DNA from: SXTU01 sp964478755 | GTDB lineage: Bacteria > Verrucomicrobiota > Verrucomicrobiia > Limisphaerales > SXTU01 | Length of the DNA stretch: 64,000 nucleotides | Assembly: GCA_964478755.1 (NCBI GenBank) | Contig: CAYZJP010000009.1 | Coordinates: forward strand, 1-64,000 | Direction: 5' to 3' | Shown here: piece by piece, positions 17,914-25,973 of the stretch | Position numbering within the stretch: position 1 is the stretch's first letter | Layout of the letters: every line of letters starts with the position of its first letter | Translations under genes and position numbers: made by a program | Notes under the pieces: model-generated | Seen by the model: the letters and a program-made list of their open reading frames with translations, nothing else | The model's database searches: none | Told to the model about the DNA's origin: nothing

Positions 17914-19632
17914 TCACCGTGTGGCGTGCTGGTAGGCGTGGGTGCCGCGGACGGTGTGGTAGCTGTGGCAGGTGGCGCAGCTTTGCGAGACGCCGCCGGC
18001 GGGACTGTGGCACTCGGTGCAGCTCTGCTTCGTGGGAAGGATGATGTCCACAGTGCGGCGGCTGAACTGCGCGGCGTGGCATTCCGTGCAGCCGACGATG
18101 TTGTGCTTGGCGTGATGGAACTCGCCGCGGATGAGCCAGCGGTCGGGCGTGAGGACGCGTGCGATCTCTGGCAAGCCGTCCGCTCCGCCGGCCTTCACGT
18201 CGTGGCAGTAGGCGCAACCCGCGAAGCGTGCGCGCGGTGAAACACCGCCGCCGCCCGCGCCCGCGGCGAGCTGTTTCGAGGGGTCGCTTGCGAAGAAGAT
18301 TTGCTGCTCCAGGTTCTCGCCGCTGAAGACGCGTTCGCGGAGCTGGCGCATTTGCTCGGTGACAAATTTCTCCGTGTCGGCCTGCGCGGTCGCGCCCGAG
18401 CGGCGGGCGAGGTCGGCGTATTGGGTCGGCAGGCTGCGGAGGTAGGCGCGGACGCCGGCAGGCTCGCCGTGCGGCACGCGCATCTGCGGGTTGCGTGCGT
18501 CGAACTGGAGCGCGTGACAGCTCGAACAGTGCTTGTCGAAGTGGATGGGCTGGAAGTGCACGCCGGCCGAGTCGGGCTGGTGGCAGTCGGCGCAGGCGAG
18601 TTTCCGGCCCGTGCGCAGGACGAGGTCGGAGAGGTGGAGCGCGTGGTTGAAGGTGAGCGAGTTGGTGTCCTTGAGATGCTGCGAGTGGACCTGGAACTCG
18701 GGGTGGTCGCCGGCGAAGGAGTTGAAAACCATCGTGTAGCCCTGGTCGGGGCGCGGCACTTGGAAGAGCACGCGGCCCTCGGTCTCGCGGAAGTTGAAAT
18801 CGGCGGGCGGCAGCGTCTCACCCCGCTTGCGCGAGGCCTCCATCATGGTCGCGTTGCCGTGGCAGGAGAGACATTCCGTGTCCGCCGGCGCGGGAATCCG
18901 GCCGTGGCCTTGATGCTCGCGGTGGCAGGAGGAACACGAGTGGTCGCGGATGACATTTGGCTGATGAAACTTGTGGCCGGGGTGGCAGGCGAGGCAGTGA
19001 TGGTCGATCTCCGTCATTTCCCCGGCGGTCACGGTGTGGAGGTGGTGCGGTTCCAGCGGACCAGGCTGGGCGCGGAACGCGGCATGCACCCATTCGCGCA
19101 GGTCGCCATGCGCGGCGGTGTGGCAGGCGGCACAGCCATCCTCACCGGGCCGGGCGTGCTTCATCTGCGAGAAGACGACGCCGTGGTGGTGCGACGAGAC
19201 CGGTCCCGCCGAGATGAAATGCCACTGCCACGGGCCAAAGAAGCCGACGAGCAGCATGGCGAAGGTGACGGCGGTCACGGCGACACAGAGGCGTCCGCGC
19301 ATATTGCGCAGCGAGCGGCGCGGCTGGCAGGTGGGAATGGGACAGGCGCAGTTGCCGTCGGGCAAAGGGCCGTTCGCGCAGGGGCCGCCGTGGTCCTTCG
19401 GGCGTGTGCAACGCCAGTGGCCCTTCTCCTCGCCCGCTTTTTTCTCCAGCACGGGCCGGCACTCGGCGGTGGCGCGGCATTTGCCGTCGGGCGAGGGGCC
19501 GATGCGGCACGGGCAGCCGTCGCACGTCCAGCCGCATTCCCAATCTTGGTTGGGCCGTTCGTAGCGGCTGCGGTCGAAATCGGGTGATGGCAGTTGGTCC
19601 TTCACGTCAACGTGCGCCGGCGGAGAAGCCAT
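17914..19632 (-). CDS. Ten-haem-motif membrane-anchored cytochrome c
   Basis: The protein has 572 residues and ten CxxCH motifs: CAACH, CLACH, CSSCH, CLSCH, CADCH, CSSCH, CAYCH, CTECH, CTECH and CATCH. Before them is a cysteine-rich cytoplasmic domain of about 100 residues (CGWTCDGCPC, then pairs up to CACPIPTC) with at least ten cysteines that may bind zinc or Fe-S, then one membrane segment (LCVAVTAVTFAMLLVGFFG). The haem part should lie in the periplasm and accept electrons from the membrane cytochrome encoded just upstream, whose stop overlaps this start by 26 nt. I do not recognise a characterised homologue with this N-terminal domain. Confidence 0.85.
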   Translation of the reverse strand: MASPPAHVDVKDQLPSPDFDRSRYERPNQDWECGWTCDGCPCRIGPSPDGKCRATAECRPVLEKKAGEEKGHWRCTRPKDHGGPCANGPLPDGNCACPIPTCQPRRSLRNMRGRLCVAVTAVTFAMLLVGFFGPWQWHFISAGPVSSHHHGVVFSQMKHARPGEDGCAACHTAAHGDLREWVHAAFRAQPGPLEPHHLHTVTAGEMTEIDHHCLACHPGHKFHQPNVIRDHSCSSCHREHQGHGRIPAPADTECLSCHGNATMMEASRKRGETLPPADFNFRETEGRVLFQVPRPDQGYTMVFNSFAGDHPEFQVHSQHLKDTNSLTFNHALHLSDLVLRTGRKLACADCHQPDSAGVHFQPIHFDKHCSSCHALQFDARNPQMRVPHGEPAGVRAYLRSLPTQYADLARRSGATAQADTEKFVTEQMRQLRERVFSGENLEQQIFFASDPSKQLAAGAGGGGVSPRARFAGCAYCHDVKAGGADGLPEIARVLTPDRWLIRGEFHHAKHNIVGCTECHAAQFSRRTVDIILPTKQSCTECHSPAGGVSQSCATCHSYHTVRGTHAYQHATR

Positions 19633-20431
19633 AGACCAGCACGATGTGCGCGATGGCCCAGAGCATCAGGCTGTAAGTGACCGGGATGTGGACGAAGAGC
19701 CAGAGCCGCAGCGTGAGCTGGAGCGCGCGCTGGTAGTCGAGGCCGTCCTTCTGCCGCACGAGCGTGACGAGTTGTTCGGTGACCTTGCGCTCCGACTCGT
19801 TGAGGAAGCGGTTCAAGTCGCCGAGATCGTGGAGCAGGGCGTTGAGTGGCAGGCGGATTTCAAACAGATGGGAGAAAAAATTCTGCGGTCCCGCGAAGAA
19901 GCCGTGCAGCCGGCGCGAGTAAAACTCCGCGATGGTCGCGGACTTCGCCTCGGCGACGGAGTTCAGCGCCAGCGCCTCGGCCTGCTCGCGGAGCTCGCGG
20001 CGCACGATGGGGATGCGCTCGAAGGGCACCTCGCCGCCGCGCGCGGTGAGGCGCTTGGGCCAGCCGCGCGAGATGATGATGCCGATGACACCGCTGACCA
20101 TGACGACGGCGTAGAGCACGGTGAGCACGCCCTCGAACCAGCCCGTCGGCCATTGCAGCCGCACGTGGAGCAGGAAAAGCACGCCGGTGAACAGCCCCGC
20201 GTAGATGTGGAATTCCAGCCAGACTTCCGAGCGGCCCAGCGGCAGATAGGGAATCTTTTTGAACCAGTTGTAGCCGGTGAGCACGACCATCACCGCAAAG
20301 AGCAGCCAGCCGCTGAGATACGCCGCGCGGGTCGTCGCGCCGGCCCAGACGGCATAGACGGACGCGACGGTGATGCTCGCCGTGATCAGCAGGCTGCCCC
20401 AGAGCAGGCGGCGGCGGAGAAATCCTCTCAT
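19607..20431 (-). CDS. Membrane di-haem cytochrome b-like protein
   Basis: The protein has 274 residues with about five membrane segments. Histidines inside the segments (EFHIYAGLFTGVLFLLHVRLQ, and LWLFVHIPVTYSLMLWAIAHIVLVYGF) are spaced as expected for b-haem ligands. A long cytoplasmic loop (residues 120-220) separates the two groups. The fold is reminiscent of cytochrome b561/ferric-reductase-type quinol or electron-transfer subunits. The ATG at 20431 overlaps the stop of the cNMP/Fe-S gene (ATGA), supporting this start. It probably passes electrons between the Fe-S protein and the ten-haem cytochrome. Confidence 0.75.
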   Translation of the reverse strand: MRGFLRRRLLWGSLLITASITVASVYAVWAGATTRAAYLSGWLLFAVMVVLTGYNWFKKIPYLPLGRSEVWLEFHIYAGLFTGVLFLLHVRLQWPTGWFEGVLTVLYAVVMVSGVIGIIISRGWPKRLTARGGEVPFERIPIVRRELREQAEALALNSVAEAKSATIAEFYSRRLHGFFAGPQNFFSHLFEIRLPLNALLHDLGDLNRFLNESERKVTEQLVTLVRQKDGLDYQRALQLTLRLWLFVHIPVTYSLMLWAIAHIVLVYGFSAGAR

Positions 20432-22161
20432 CGGTGCAGCCAGCGCGCGAACGCGTCGAGGTTGTTCATGTCCATGCGGCGGAGCGCGCCGTGCGGGCAG
20501 GAGCGCTCGCAGGCCGGGCCGCCGATCTGGTCGGAGCACAGGTCACACTTGGTGGCCTTGACGATGGGGCGCATGTCCTTGTCCACCATGAAGGCCCCGT
20601 CCTCCTCGCGGATCTCGACCATGCGGATGGCCTCGTAGGGACAGTTGTTCGCGCAGATGCTGCAGCCAATGCACGTCGCCTGGTTCACCACCACTTCGCC
20701 GCCGACCTGGCCGCGGTGGATCGCGCCGGTGGGGCAGCCAATCAGGCAGACCGGGTCGGCGCAGTGCATGCAGGAATTCGCCACCATGATGCGGCCGCTG
20801 ATGTGGCCGTGGCGCAGGAAGCGCGGGTTGCCCTCGTTGGTGCTGGCGCAGGCGCGCACGCAGTCGTCGCAGCGCGTGCAGCGCTCCAGGTCAATGACCA
20901 TCGTGGAGCTGCCGTTGAAGAAGCGGTTCTCCGTGAGGAACTCCATGAGTTCGGACCCGATTTTCGCGCCCGCGTCCAGTTTGCGCTTGGTTTCCGAAAC
21001 CTCCGTGCCGGCCAGCTCCTCGGGGGTGAAGGGCGCTGGCAGCTCGTGCTCCGGCACCGTGGGCAGGACCACTTCCTCCATCACCGGCGTGGGCACGACG
21101 ATGACGTGCGTGTAGCCGATGACGCGCAGCGTTTGCTGGAACGGCACTGCGTCGTTGCGCTGCCGCCAGTTGTGTGCGATTTCGCGCAGGCCGAACTCAC
21201 AGCCCGCGCCGAGGTAGTTCAGCGTGCGGTGGCCGTGGCCGAACTTCTGGCTCAGGCGCGCGAAGCCGGAGCGGATGAGCACGACGCCGTTCGGATAGTC
21301 GCCTTCCTGCGCGATGATCGTCTCCTTCTCCGGCGAATGCTTGCCGTCCTTCGCCAGCCGCTTGTAGTCGCCGGACCAGTCGTAATCACCGTAAGTGCCG
21401 AACTGCGTCTGCGCGATCACGCGCTTGAGCTGCTCGTCACTGAGCCGCTTGAAGATGGGAATCTCGCGCAAGTGCGTGGCCAGCGTGCGCTCGCGGTAGA
21501 TGCGGTCAATGTGATGCCGCAGGTGGTCGTCGAAGCGCAGCAGGTCGCGCAGGCCCTGCCAGCGGATTTCCAACAGCTCCGTCTGGTCGCCGACCGCGAA
21601 GATGGTTGCCGTGCGCGTGCTGCGGCTGAGCGCCGCGATCTCACCGAAGAAGTCCCCCGGCGACATTGTGGCCGTCTTGTGCTCGTCGAGGATGCGTGGC
21701 ACGTCCTGGAGGAAAACCCCCGCGCCCCGGCCGCTTTTGCGCGCTGTGACGCCGATGTCCTGCTCCAGTTCGGCGGCTGTGCGGACTTCTGGGTCGCGCG
21801 GGTTGGTCCAGAGCTGGGCGACAATCTGGAAGAGGGTTTTATATTGGGACTTGCGCCGCCCGAGCATTGACGCTGGCAGGCCGGGATTCAGCACGACGCG
21901 CGCGTGGCCGGAGAGAACCAGAAACGCCGACGAGCCATAGTCGCCCGCGCGCACAATGATCTCGCCGTTTTTGAAGCGCCGGATGCGGGCGTCGTTCTTG
22001 AGGATGCCGCGCAACGGCGTGCGCTTCGAGAATTTGCCCACGTCCATCTCGCTGAACGGGCGGATCTCCATGAGGCGGTTCACGTCCGCCTCGGTCATGT
22101 CCGGATCGAACGAGCTGTCCCACCGCTCGGGCTTGTCGATGACGAAGTGAACTGTGTCCAT
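20428..22161 (-). CDS. Double cyclic-nucleotide-binding domain protein fused to a four-cluster ferredoxin
   Basis: The protein has 577 residues. A first cNMP-binding-type beta roll (RIRRFKNGEIIVRAGDYGSSAFLVLSG... MSPGDFFGEIAALSRSTRTATIFAVG) is split by an insertion of about 65 residues. A second one follows (IPIFKRLSDEQLKRVI... IIAQEGDYPNGVVLIRSGFARLS). The C-terminus is a HybA/DmsB-like ferredoxin with four cysteine groups: CTRCDDCVRAC, CMHCADPVCLIGCP, CIGCSICANNCP and CDLCSDQIGGPACERSCP. No DNA-binding domain follows, so the domains probably gate electron transfer or bind another ligand. The gene lies between the flavin reductase (6 nt gap) and the cytochrome b gene (4-nt overlap). Confidence 0.88.
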   Translation of the reverse strand: MDTVHFVIDKPERWDSSFDPDMTEADVNRLMEIRPFSEMDVGKFSKRTPLRGILKNDARIRRFKNGEIIVRAGDYGSSAFLVLSGHARVVLNPGLPASMLGRRKSQYKTLFQIVAQLWTNPRDPEVRTAAELEQDIGVTARKSGRGAGVFLQDVPRILDEHKTATMSPGDFFGEIAALSRSTRTATIFAVGDQTELLEIRWQGLRDLLRFDDHLRHHIDRIYRERTLATHLREIPIFKRLSDEQLKRVIAQTQFGTYGDYDWSGDYKRLAKDGKHSPEKETIIAQEGDYPNGVVLIRSGFARLSQKFGHGHRTLNYLGAGCEFGLREIAHNWRQRNDAVPFQQTLRVIGYTHVIVVPTPVMEEVVLPTVPEHELPAPFTPEELAGTEVSETKRKLDAGAKIGSELMEFLTENRFFNGSSTMVIDLERCTRCDDCVRACASTNEGNPRFLRHGHISGRIMVANSCMHCADPVCLIGCPTGAIHRGQVGGEVVVNQATCIGCSICANNCPYEAIRMVEIREEDGAFMVDKDMRPIVKATKCDLCSDQIGGPACERSCPHGALRRMDMNNLDAFARWLHR

Positions 22162-22167
22162 GCGGCG

Positions 22168-23466
22168 TCAGGCGTCGAGGACGAGGTCGCCTTTGGGCCG
22201 GCAAATACAAGTGAGGCACGAGCCGCCCTCGGGAGCCGCGTCGGGTGCCTTCACGTAATCCACGCTGCCGGACTTGATGGCGACGGAGCACACGCCGCAG
22301 CCGCCCGCGCGGCAGCCGGACTCGATGCGCAGCCCGTTCTCCAGCGCGAAGTCGAGGAGGTTTGTCTGGGCCGGATTCCACTCCAGCTCCTTGCCGGACT
22401 TGGCGAAGGTGATCTTGCACGCAGGACCGGCTGCGGCCGCGGCCGCAACAGGCGCGGCCTTTTTCTTCACCGTCGCCGGACCGAAGGCTTCGTAGTGAAT
22501 GTCCTTTTCCGGGACGCCCCACGCTTCGAGGCCGTCGTTGAGCGTCTTCATGAACGCGCCGTTGCCGCACATGAAAAATTCGTAGTTGCTCGACGGGAGC
22601 ATCTCCTTGAGCAGCTCGACAGTGACGCGACCCTCGTGGTGGTAATCCTCGCCCTTCACCTCGGTTTTGGCGGGCCGGCTGTAGCAGATGACCACGCGCA
22701 CATTTTCGTGCGTCTTGAGCTTCACCAAATCCTCGCGAAGCATGTGCTCGCCCCCGCTGCGACAGCCGAAGAAGAGCCACACCTCGCGCCGCGCGCCGCT
22801 TTCGGCCACGGCCTTGGCCATGCTCAACATCGGCGTCACGCCCACGCCGCCCGCGAGCAGGCAGATGGGCGTGTTCTTCGTCATGTCGAGGAAGAAGTGG
22901 CCCGTCGGCGCCTTCACGTTGAGCAGGTCGCCCTCCTTGACGTGGTCGCTGAAGAAGCCGGAGGCCACACCGGGCGGCAGGTCAGGTTTGTCCGGCGGGG
23001 CCTTCTCCCGCTTGATGGTCACACGATAGAAATCCGAGCGCGTCGGGCTGTCGGAGAGCGAATAGCAGCGGACCACCGGCTTGTCGCGGCCCGGAATATC
23101 GAGGCTGAAGGTGAGATACTGGCCGGGTTTGTAGGGTGGCAGCGGCTTGCGGTCGTGCGGCACGAGGTAAAACGAGTGCACGTCCTCGCACTCGACGGAC
23201 TTCTGCGCGACGGTGAACTTGCGGTAGCCGTTCCAGCCTTCGATGACCTCCTGCGCCTCCTTGTAGCGATACTTCGCCGCCTGCACCAGCGTCTCCAGCC
23301 GCTCACGGTCCAGCCGCCGCTGCAGCCGCTCGTGCGCGAGACGGGCGGCGGACGAGTAGGCCATCAGCACCAACTGGCTCGACAGCACCGCCAGCAGGAA
23401 GTATCCGAGCGCCAGCCCCGCGTTGCCTCCGAGCGCCGCTTGAATGTGCTCGATGATGGATTGCAT
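22168..23466 (-). CDS. Membrane-anchored FAD/NAD(P)H oxidoreductase with C-terminal [2Fe-2S] ferredoxin domain
   Basis: The protein has 432 residues from the ATG at 23466. An N-terminal membrane segment (GLALGYFLLAVLSSQLVLMAY) is followed by a basic linker and a ferredoxin-NADP reductase module with the FAD motif RCYSLSD and the nucleotide motif GGVGVTPMLSM. The C-terminal plant-type ferredoxin domain has CRAGGCGVC and CLTC. It therefore can take electrons from NAD(P)H and hand them to the Fe-S protein of the next gene. The layout resembles phenol or benzoate dioxygenase reductases with reversed domain order and NqrF-like function, but no oxygenase is nearby. Confidence 0.88.
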   Translation of the reverse strand: MQSIIEHIQAALGGNAGLALGYFLLAVLSSQLVLMAYSSAARLAHERLQRRLDRERLETLVQAAKYRYKEAQEVIEGWNGYRKFTVAQKSVECEDVHSFYLVPHDRKPLPPYKPGQYLTFSLDIPGRDKPVVRCYSLSDSPTRSDFYRVTIKREKAPPDKPDLPPGVASGFFSDHVKEGDLLNVKAPTGHFFLDMTKNTPICLLAGGVGVTPMLSMAKAVAESGARREVWLFFGCRSGGEHMLREDLVKLKTHENVRVVICYSRPAKTEVKGEDYHHEGRVTVELLKEMLPSSNYEFFMCGNGAFMKTLNDGLEAWGVPEKDIHYEAFGPATVKKKAAPVAAAAAAGPACKITFAKSGKELEWNPAQTNLLDFALENGLRIESGCRAGGCGVCSVAIKSGSVDYVKAPDAAPEGGSCLTCICRPKGDLVLDA

Positions 23467-23557
23467 GCCCGTGATTCGTGCGGCCCTCGACTGGCCGCGT
23501 GTTTCGCGCTGACGGCGGCCATTGTTCGCTTCCGCCGCCCGTTGCCAAGATTTTTTC

Positions 23558-23574
23558 TGTAAAGGCGTTTTACA
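23558..23574. promoter_or_regulatory. Perfect inverted repeat TGTAAA-N5-TTTACA in the divergent promoter region
   Basis: TGTAAA at 23558-23563 is mirrored by TTTACA at 23569-23574, separated by GGCGT. The site sits between the divergently read reductase operon (start 23466) and the cytochrome gene (start 23649), 75 to 92 bp from each start. Its size and symmetry are those of a dimeric repressor or activator site. The regulator is not known. Confidence 0.55.
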
Positions 23575-23648
23575 AATCCTTACTTGCTTTCGCTTCCGCG
23601 CGAATAGGAAACTCCGCCCGCCAACCAATGCGTCACGCTGCTCCGGGA

Positions 23649-24767
23649 ATGAAACGCCTCCTGTCGCGCCCCGCGCGAGCCACGCTCCTGCTGGCCACCC
23701 TGCTCGCCGCCGCGTCGCCCCAGGCCGCTGAACCGCCCGTGCGTTTCGCCGGCTCCCCGAGCTGCGCCACCTCGTTATGCCACGGCGGCGCGGGCGAACT
23801 GCGCCGGCAAAACTCCATCTGGCAACAACAGGACATCCACTCGCGCACCTACAACACGCTCGTCAACGCCCGCTCCGCCCAAATTGCCGCCGCGCTCAAA
23901 ATCCCCGAAGCCACCACCAGCTCCCGCTGCACGGCCTGCCACGCGCCCTTCAACGACGTGCCGAAGTCCGCGTTCCTCGCCGAGATCACCAAGCCGACCG
24001 AAGGTGTCTCCTGCGAAAGCTGCCACGGACCAGCCGAGCCATGGATCCGCTCGCACACGCGGTCCGACTTCAGCCACCGCGACCGCGTGCTCGCCGGCCT
24101 GCGCGACCTCAAGCACCTCTACGTCCGCGCGAACAGTTGCGTTGCCTGCCACCAGACCGTTGAACCCGCCCTGCTCGCCGCCGGCCATCCAGAACTCATC
24201 TTCGAACTGGACGGTCAGGCCGTTTCCCAGCCGAAGCACTGGCGCGAAAAGGGCGACTGGCACGGCCCGCAAGCCTGGCTCGTCGGCCAGGCCGTCGCGC
24301 TCCGCGAGATGAGCGCGCAAATCAACCGCGAGAAAACTCCCGGCGAGAAGCTCACCGCTCCGTGGGCCGGCACTCTCTGGCTCCTGCAAAAACTTGACGG
24401 CCTCGACTCCGCGCTGCCCGCGCTCAAATCCGCCGCCAACGCCACGCAAGCCCACTCCGCCGCCGACACCCTCGCCCGCCGCGCCGCTGAACTGGAGTGG
24501 AGCCACGACCTCACGCGCCAAGCCCTCCAGCGCCTCGCGAGGACTCACACTGAATTCGCTGACGCAAAAGTCCCGCAACTCACCCACGCCCGCCGCGCCG
24601 AGCGCCTCGTCCTCGCCTTGGATCGCCTCACCGCCCCGCTGGACAAGCCCGCGCTCGCCAAACTTGAGGCCGACTTGAAAGAACTCTTCGCCCTCGCCCA
24701 ATCCCGTCCCGACTTCGCCCCGGAGAAGTTTGCCAAGGCGCTTGCCAGCTTTGCTGGGAGGCTTTGA
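23649..24767 (+). CDS. Exported tetrahaem-type cytochrome c with one CX4CH motif
   Basis: The protein has 372 residues. The start at 23649 gives a good signal peptide (RPARATLLLATLLAAASPQAAE); an ATG at 23628 is an alternative. Haem motifs are CATSLCH (four residues between the cysteines), CTACH, CESCH and CVACH, all within the first 180 residues. The C-terminal half is helical without haem sites (for example LARRAAELEWSHDLTRQALQRLA). The family of exported cytochromes beginning with a CX4CH site is one I associate with planctomycetes and verrucomicrobia. It is divergent from the reductase operon and may be its periplasmic partner. Confidence 0.82.
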   Translation: MKRLLSRPARATLLLATLLAAASPQAAEPPVRFAGSPSCATSLCHGGAGELRRQNSIWQQQDIHSRTYNTLVNARSAQIAAALKIPEATTSSRCTACHAPFNDVPKSAFLAEITKPTEGVSCESCHGPAEPWIRSHTRSDFSHRDRVLAGLRDLKHLYVRANSCVACHQTVEPALLAAGHPELIFELDGQAVSQPKHWREKGDWHGPQAWLVGQAVALREMSAQINREKTPGEKLTAPWAGTLWLLQKLDGLDSALPALKSAANATQAHSAADTLARRAAELEWSHDLTRQALQRLARTHTEFADAKVPQLTHARRAERLVLALDRLTAPLDKPALAKLEADLKELFALAQSRPDFAPEKFAKALASFAGRL

Positions 24768-24768
24768 C

Positions 24769-25266
24769 TTACGACGGCTCTCGTCCTAGCAAAGTCTGCA
24801 AGAATGCCCGGTCAGGCTCGTCCTTGGAACGATAGGTTTGTTTCATCCGCAGCAGCAATCTTGGGCTGGCGAACGGAATCGGCACCTCCTGCACGCTCAT
24901 CACCGCCACATCCCGACTTGCCTCCGCATACTCAATGCCGCAGGCCTGCCGCATGAGGTCCACGACGAACTCGTCGGCCACTCTCACCACAAGGCATTCC
25001 CGGAAGTCGTCCGCGCTGACTTCCCGCACCGCGCCGTCTGGCAGCGCCATCATGGCCGTCTGCACCCGCGCAACATTTTCCGGCGACACGTCGATCAGCA
25101 GGTCCACATCCTCCGTCGCGCGGGCAAATCCGTGTTGGATGATGGCGAACCCCCCGACGACCAGGTATTTTGCGCCCGCCTCGTTCAACCGCCGGCAGAG
25201 AAACACCAGGTCGTCCGTGTCTGGCAACCGGGGTTCTAACGGCGCGTGATCATTTGCATCGTCCAT
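24769..25266 (-). CDS. Nucleotidyltransferase-fold protein (AbiEii/DUF6036-like)
   Basis: The protein has 165 residues. The polymerase-beta-like motif is present as KYLVVGGFAIIQHG followed by TEDVDLLID (Asp53 and Asp55 as metal ligands), and VVDLMRQ may supply the third carboxylate. Proteins of this family often pair with a small upstream protein and some act as type IV-like toxins; others are housekeeping nucleotidyltransferases. Its first ATG overlaps the end of the small upstream gene by 31 nt. It converges with the cytochrome gene with one base between the stops. Confidence 0.78.
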   Translation of the reverse strand: MDDANDHAPLEPRLPDTDDLVFLCRRLNEAGAKYLVVGGFAIIQHGFARATEDVDLLIDVSPENVARVQTAMMALPDGAVREVSADDFRECLVVRVADEFVVDLMRQACGIEYAEASRDVAVMSVQEVPIPFASPRLLLRMKQTYRSKDEPDRAFLQTLLGREPS

Positions 25267-25466
25267 GCGTCAGCTTCTTCAAAAGTTTTGAAGCGGTGAA
25301 CTCCCTTTGGAATAAAGGGACGGCTGCCACGCAAGTTGCGCATCAGCTTCAGAAACCCATTGGCCGTGTCCAAGTTCACTTTGGCCTTGCCCTTGCGTCC
25401 GACGACCTTCATCGGTAGTTCGCCTTTGGTCTGCATGGCCCAACTAAACCATCTGCCCGCTTCCAT
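25236..25466 (-). CDS. Small basic partner of the nucleotidyltransferase
   Basis: The protein has 76 residues. The start at 25466 is preceded by an AAAGG-like ribosome-binding site; an ATG at 25436 is possible. The sequence is basic in the middle (KVVGRKGKAKVNLD) and ends KGVHRFKTFEEADAWTMQMITRR, a tail typical of small proteins found directly upstream of nucleotidyltransferase genes. The long overlap with the following gene suggests coupled translation. An antitoxin-like role is plausible by context but unproven. Confidence 0.65.
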   Translation of the reverse strand: MEAGRWFSWAMQTKGELPMKVVGRKGKAKVNLDTANGFLKLMRNLRGSRPFIPKGVHRFKTFEEADAWTMQMITRR

Positions 25467-25502
25467 TTCGAGCCTTTCTTTGGTTTCGTTTCCACGCACA
25501 AC

Positions 25503-25973
25503 ATGAGCCACGCCCAGCCGAAATTTCTGGCCTACAAACGTTCGCGCTTCTCCGCGCAGTTGCCGCTCGACACGCTTTACAGCCCGTCGCACGCGTGGGC
25601 GGCGCGGCAGGCGGACGGCTCGTGGCGCGTGGGCATCACCAAGTTCGCCACGCGGATGCTCGGCGAGATGGTCGAGGCCGGCTGGGAAGTCGAACCCGGC
25701 ACGAAGGTCGCGTGCGGACAGGTCGTCGGCTGGGTCGAGGGCTTCAAGGCCATCTCGGATGTCTATGGCATCGTGGACGGTGAATTCCTCGGCGCGAACC
25801 CGCTGCCGAAGACCAAGATCACGACCGTGAAAAAAAACCCGCACGGCCACGGCTGGCTCTACGCCGCCACCGGCACGCCCGAAGGCCGCTGCCTCGATGT
25901 GCAGGGCTACGTGAAGCTGCTGGACAAGACGATTGACAAGATTTTGGAGAAGGAAATGGCGGAGGGGTCATGA
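25503..25973 (+). CDS. gcvH: GcvH-like lipoyl carrier protein
   Basis: The protein has 156 residues and resembles glycine cleavage H protein: YSPSHAWAARQADGSWRVGITKFATRMLGEMV at the N-terminus and the lipoylation site VEGFKAISDVYGIVDGEF with Lys82. The C-terminal part (NPHGHGWLYAA... GYVKLLDKTIDKIL) is longer than in standard H protein of about 125-130 residues. No gcvT, gcvP or lipoate ligase is nearby, so it may be a stand-alone H-like carrier, as in lipoate-transfer or sulfur-metabolism systems. It is followed by a repeat-rich spacer and a CobW-type gene. Confidence 0.8.
   Translation: MSHAQPKFLAYKRSRFSAQLPLDTLYSPSHAWAARQADGSWRVGITKFATRMLGEMVEAGWEVEPGTKVACGQVVGWVEGFKAISDVYGIVDGEFLGANPLPKTKITTVKKNPHGHGWLYAATGTPEGRCLDVQGYVKLLDKTIDKILEKEMAEGS

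Noticed and set aside
18301..19587. Plus-strand frame of about 430 codons opposite the ten-haem cytochrome
   Set aside because: Ten CxxCH motifs on the minus strand settle the coding strand.
20434..23562. Two long plus-strand frames opposite the cNMP/Fe-S and reductase genes
   Set aside because: The Fe-S and FAD motifs lie on the minus strand; the plus-strand products look random.
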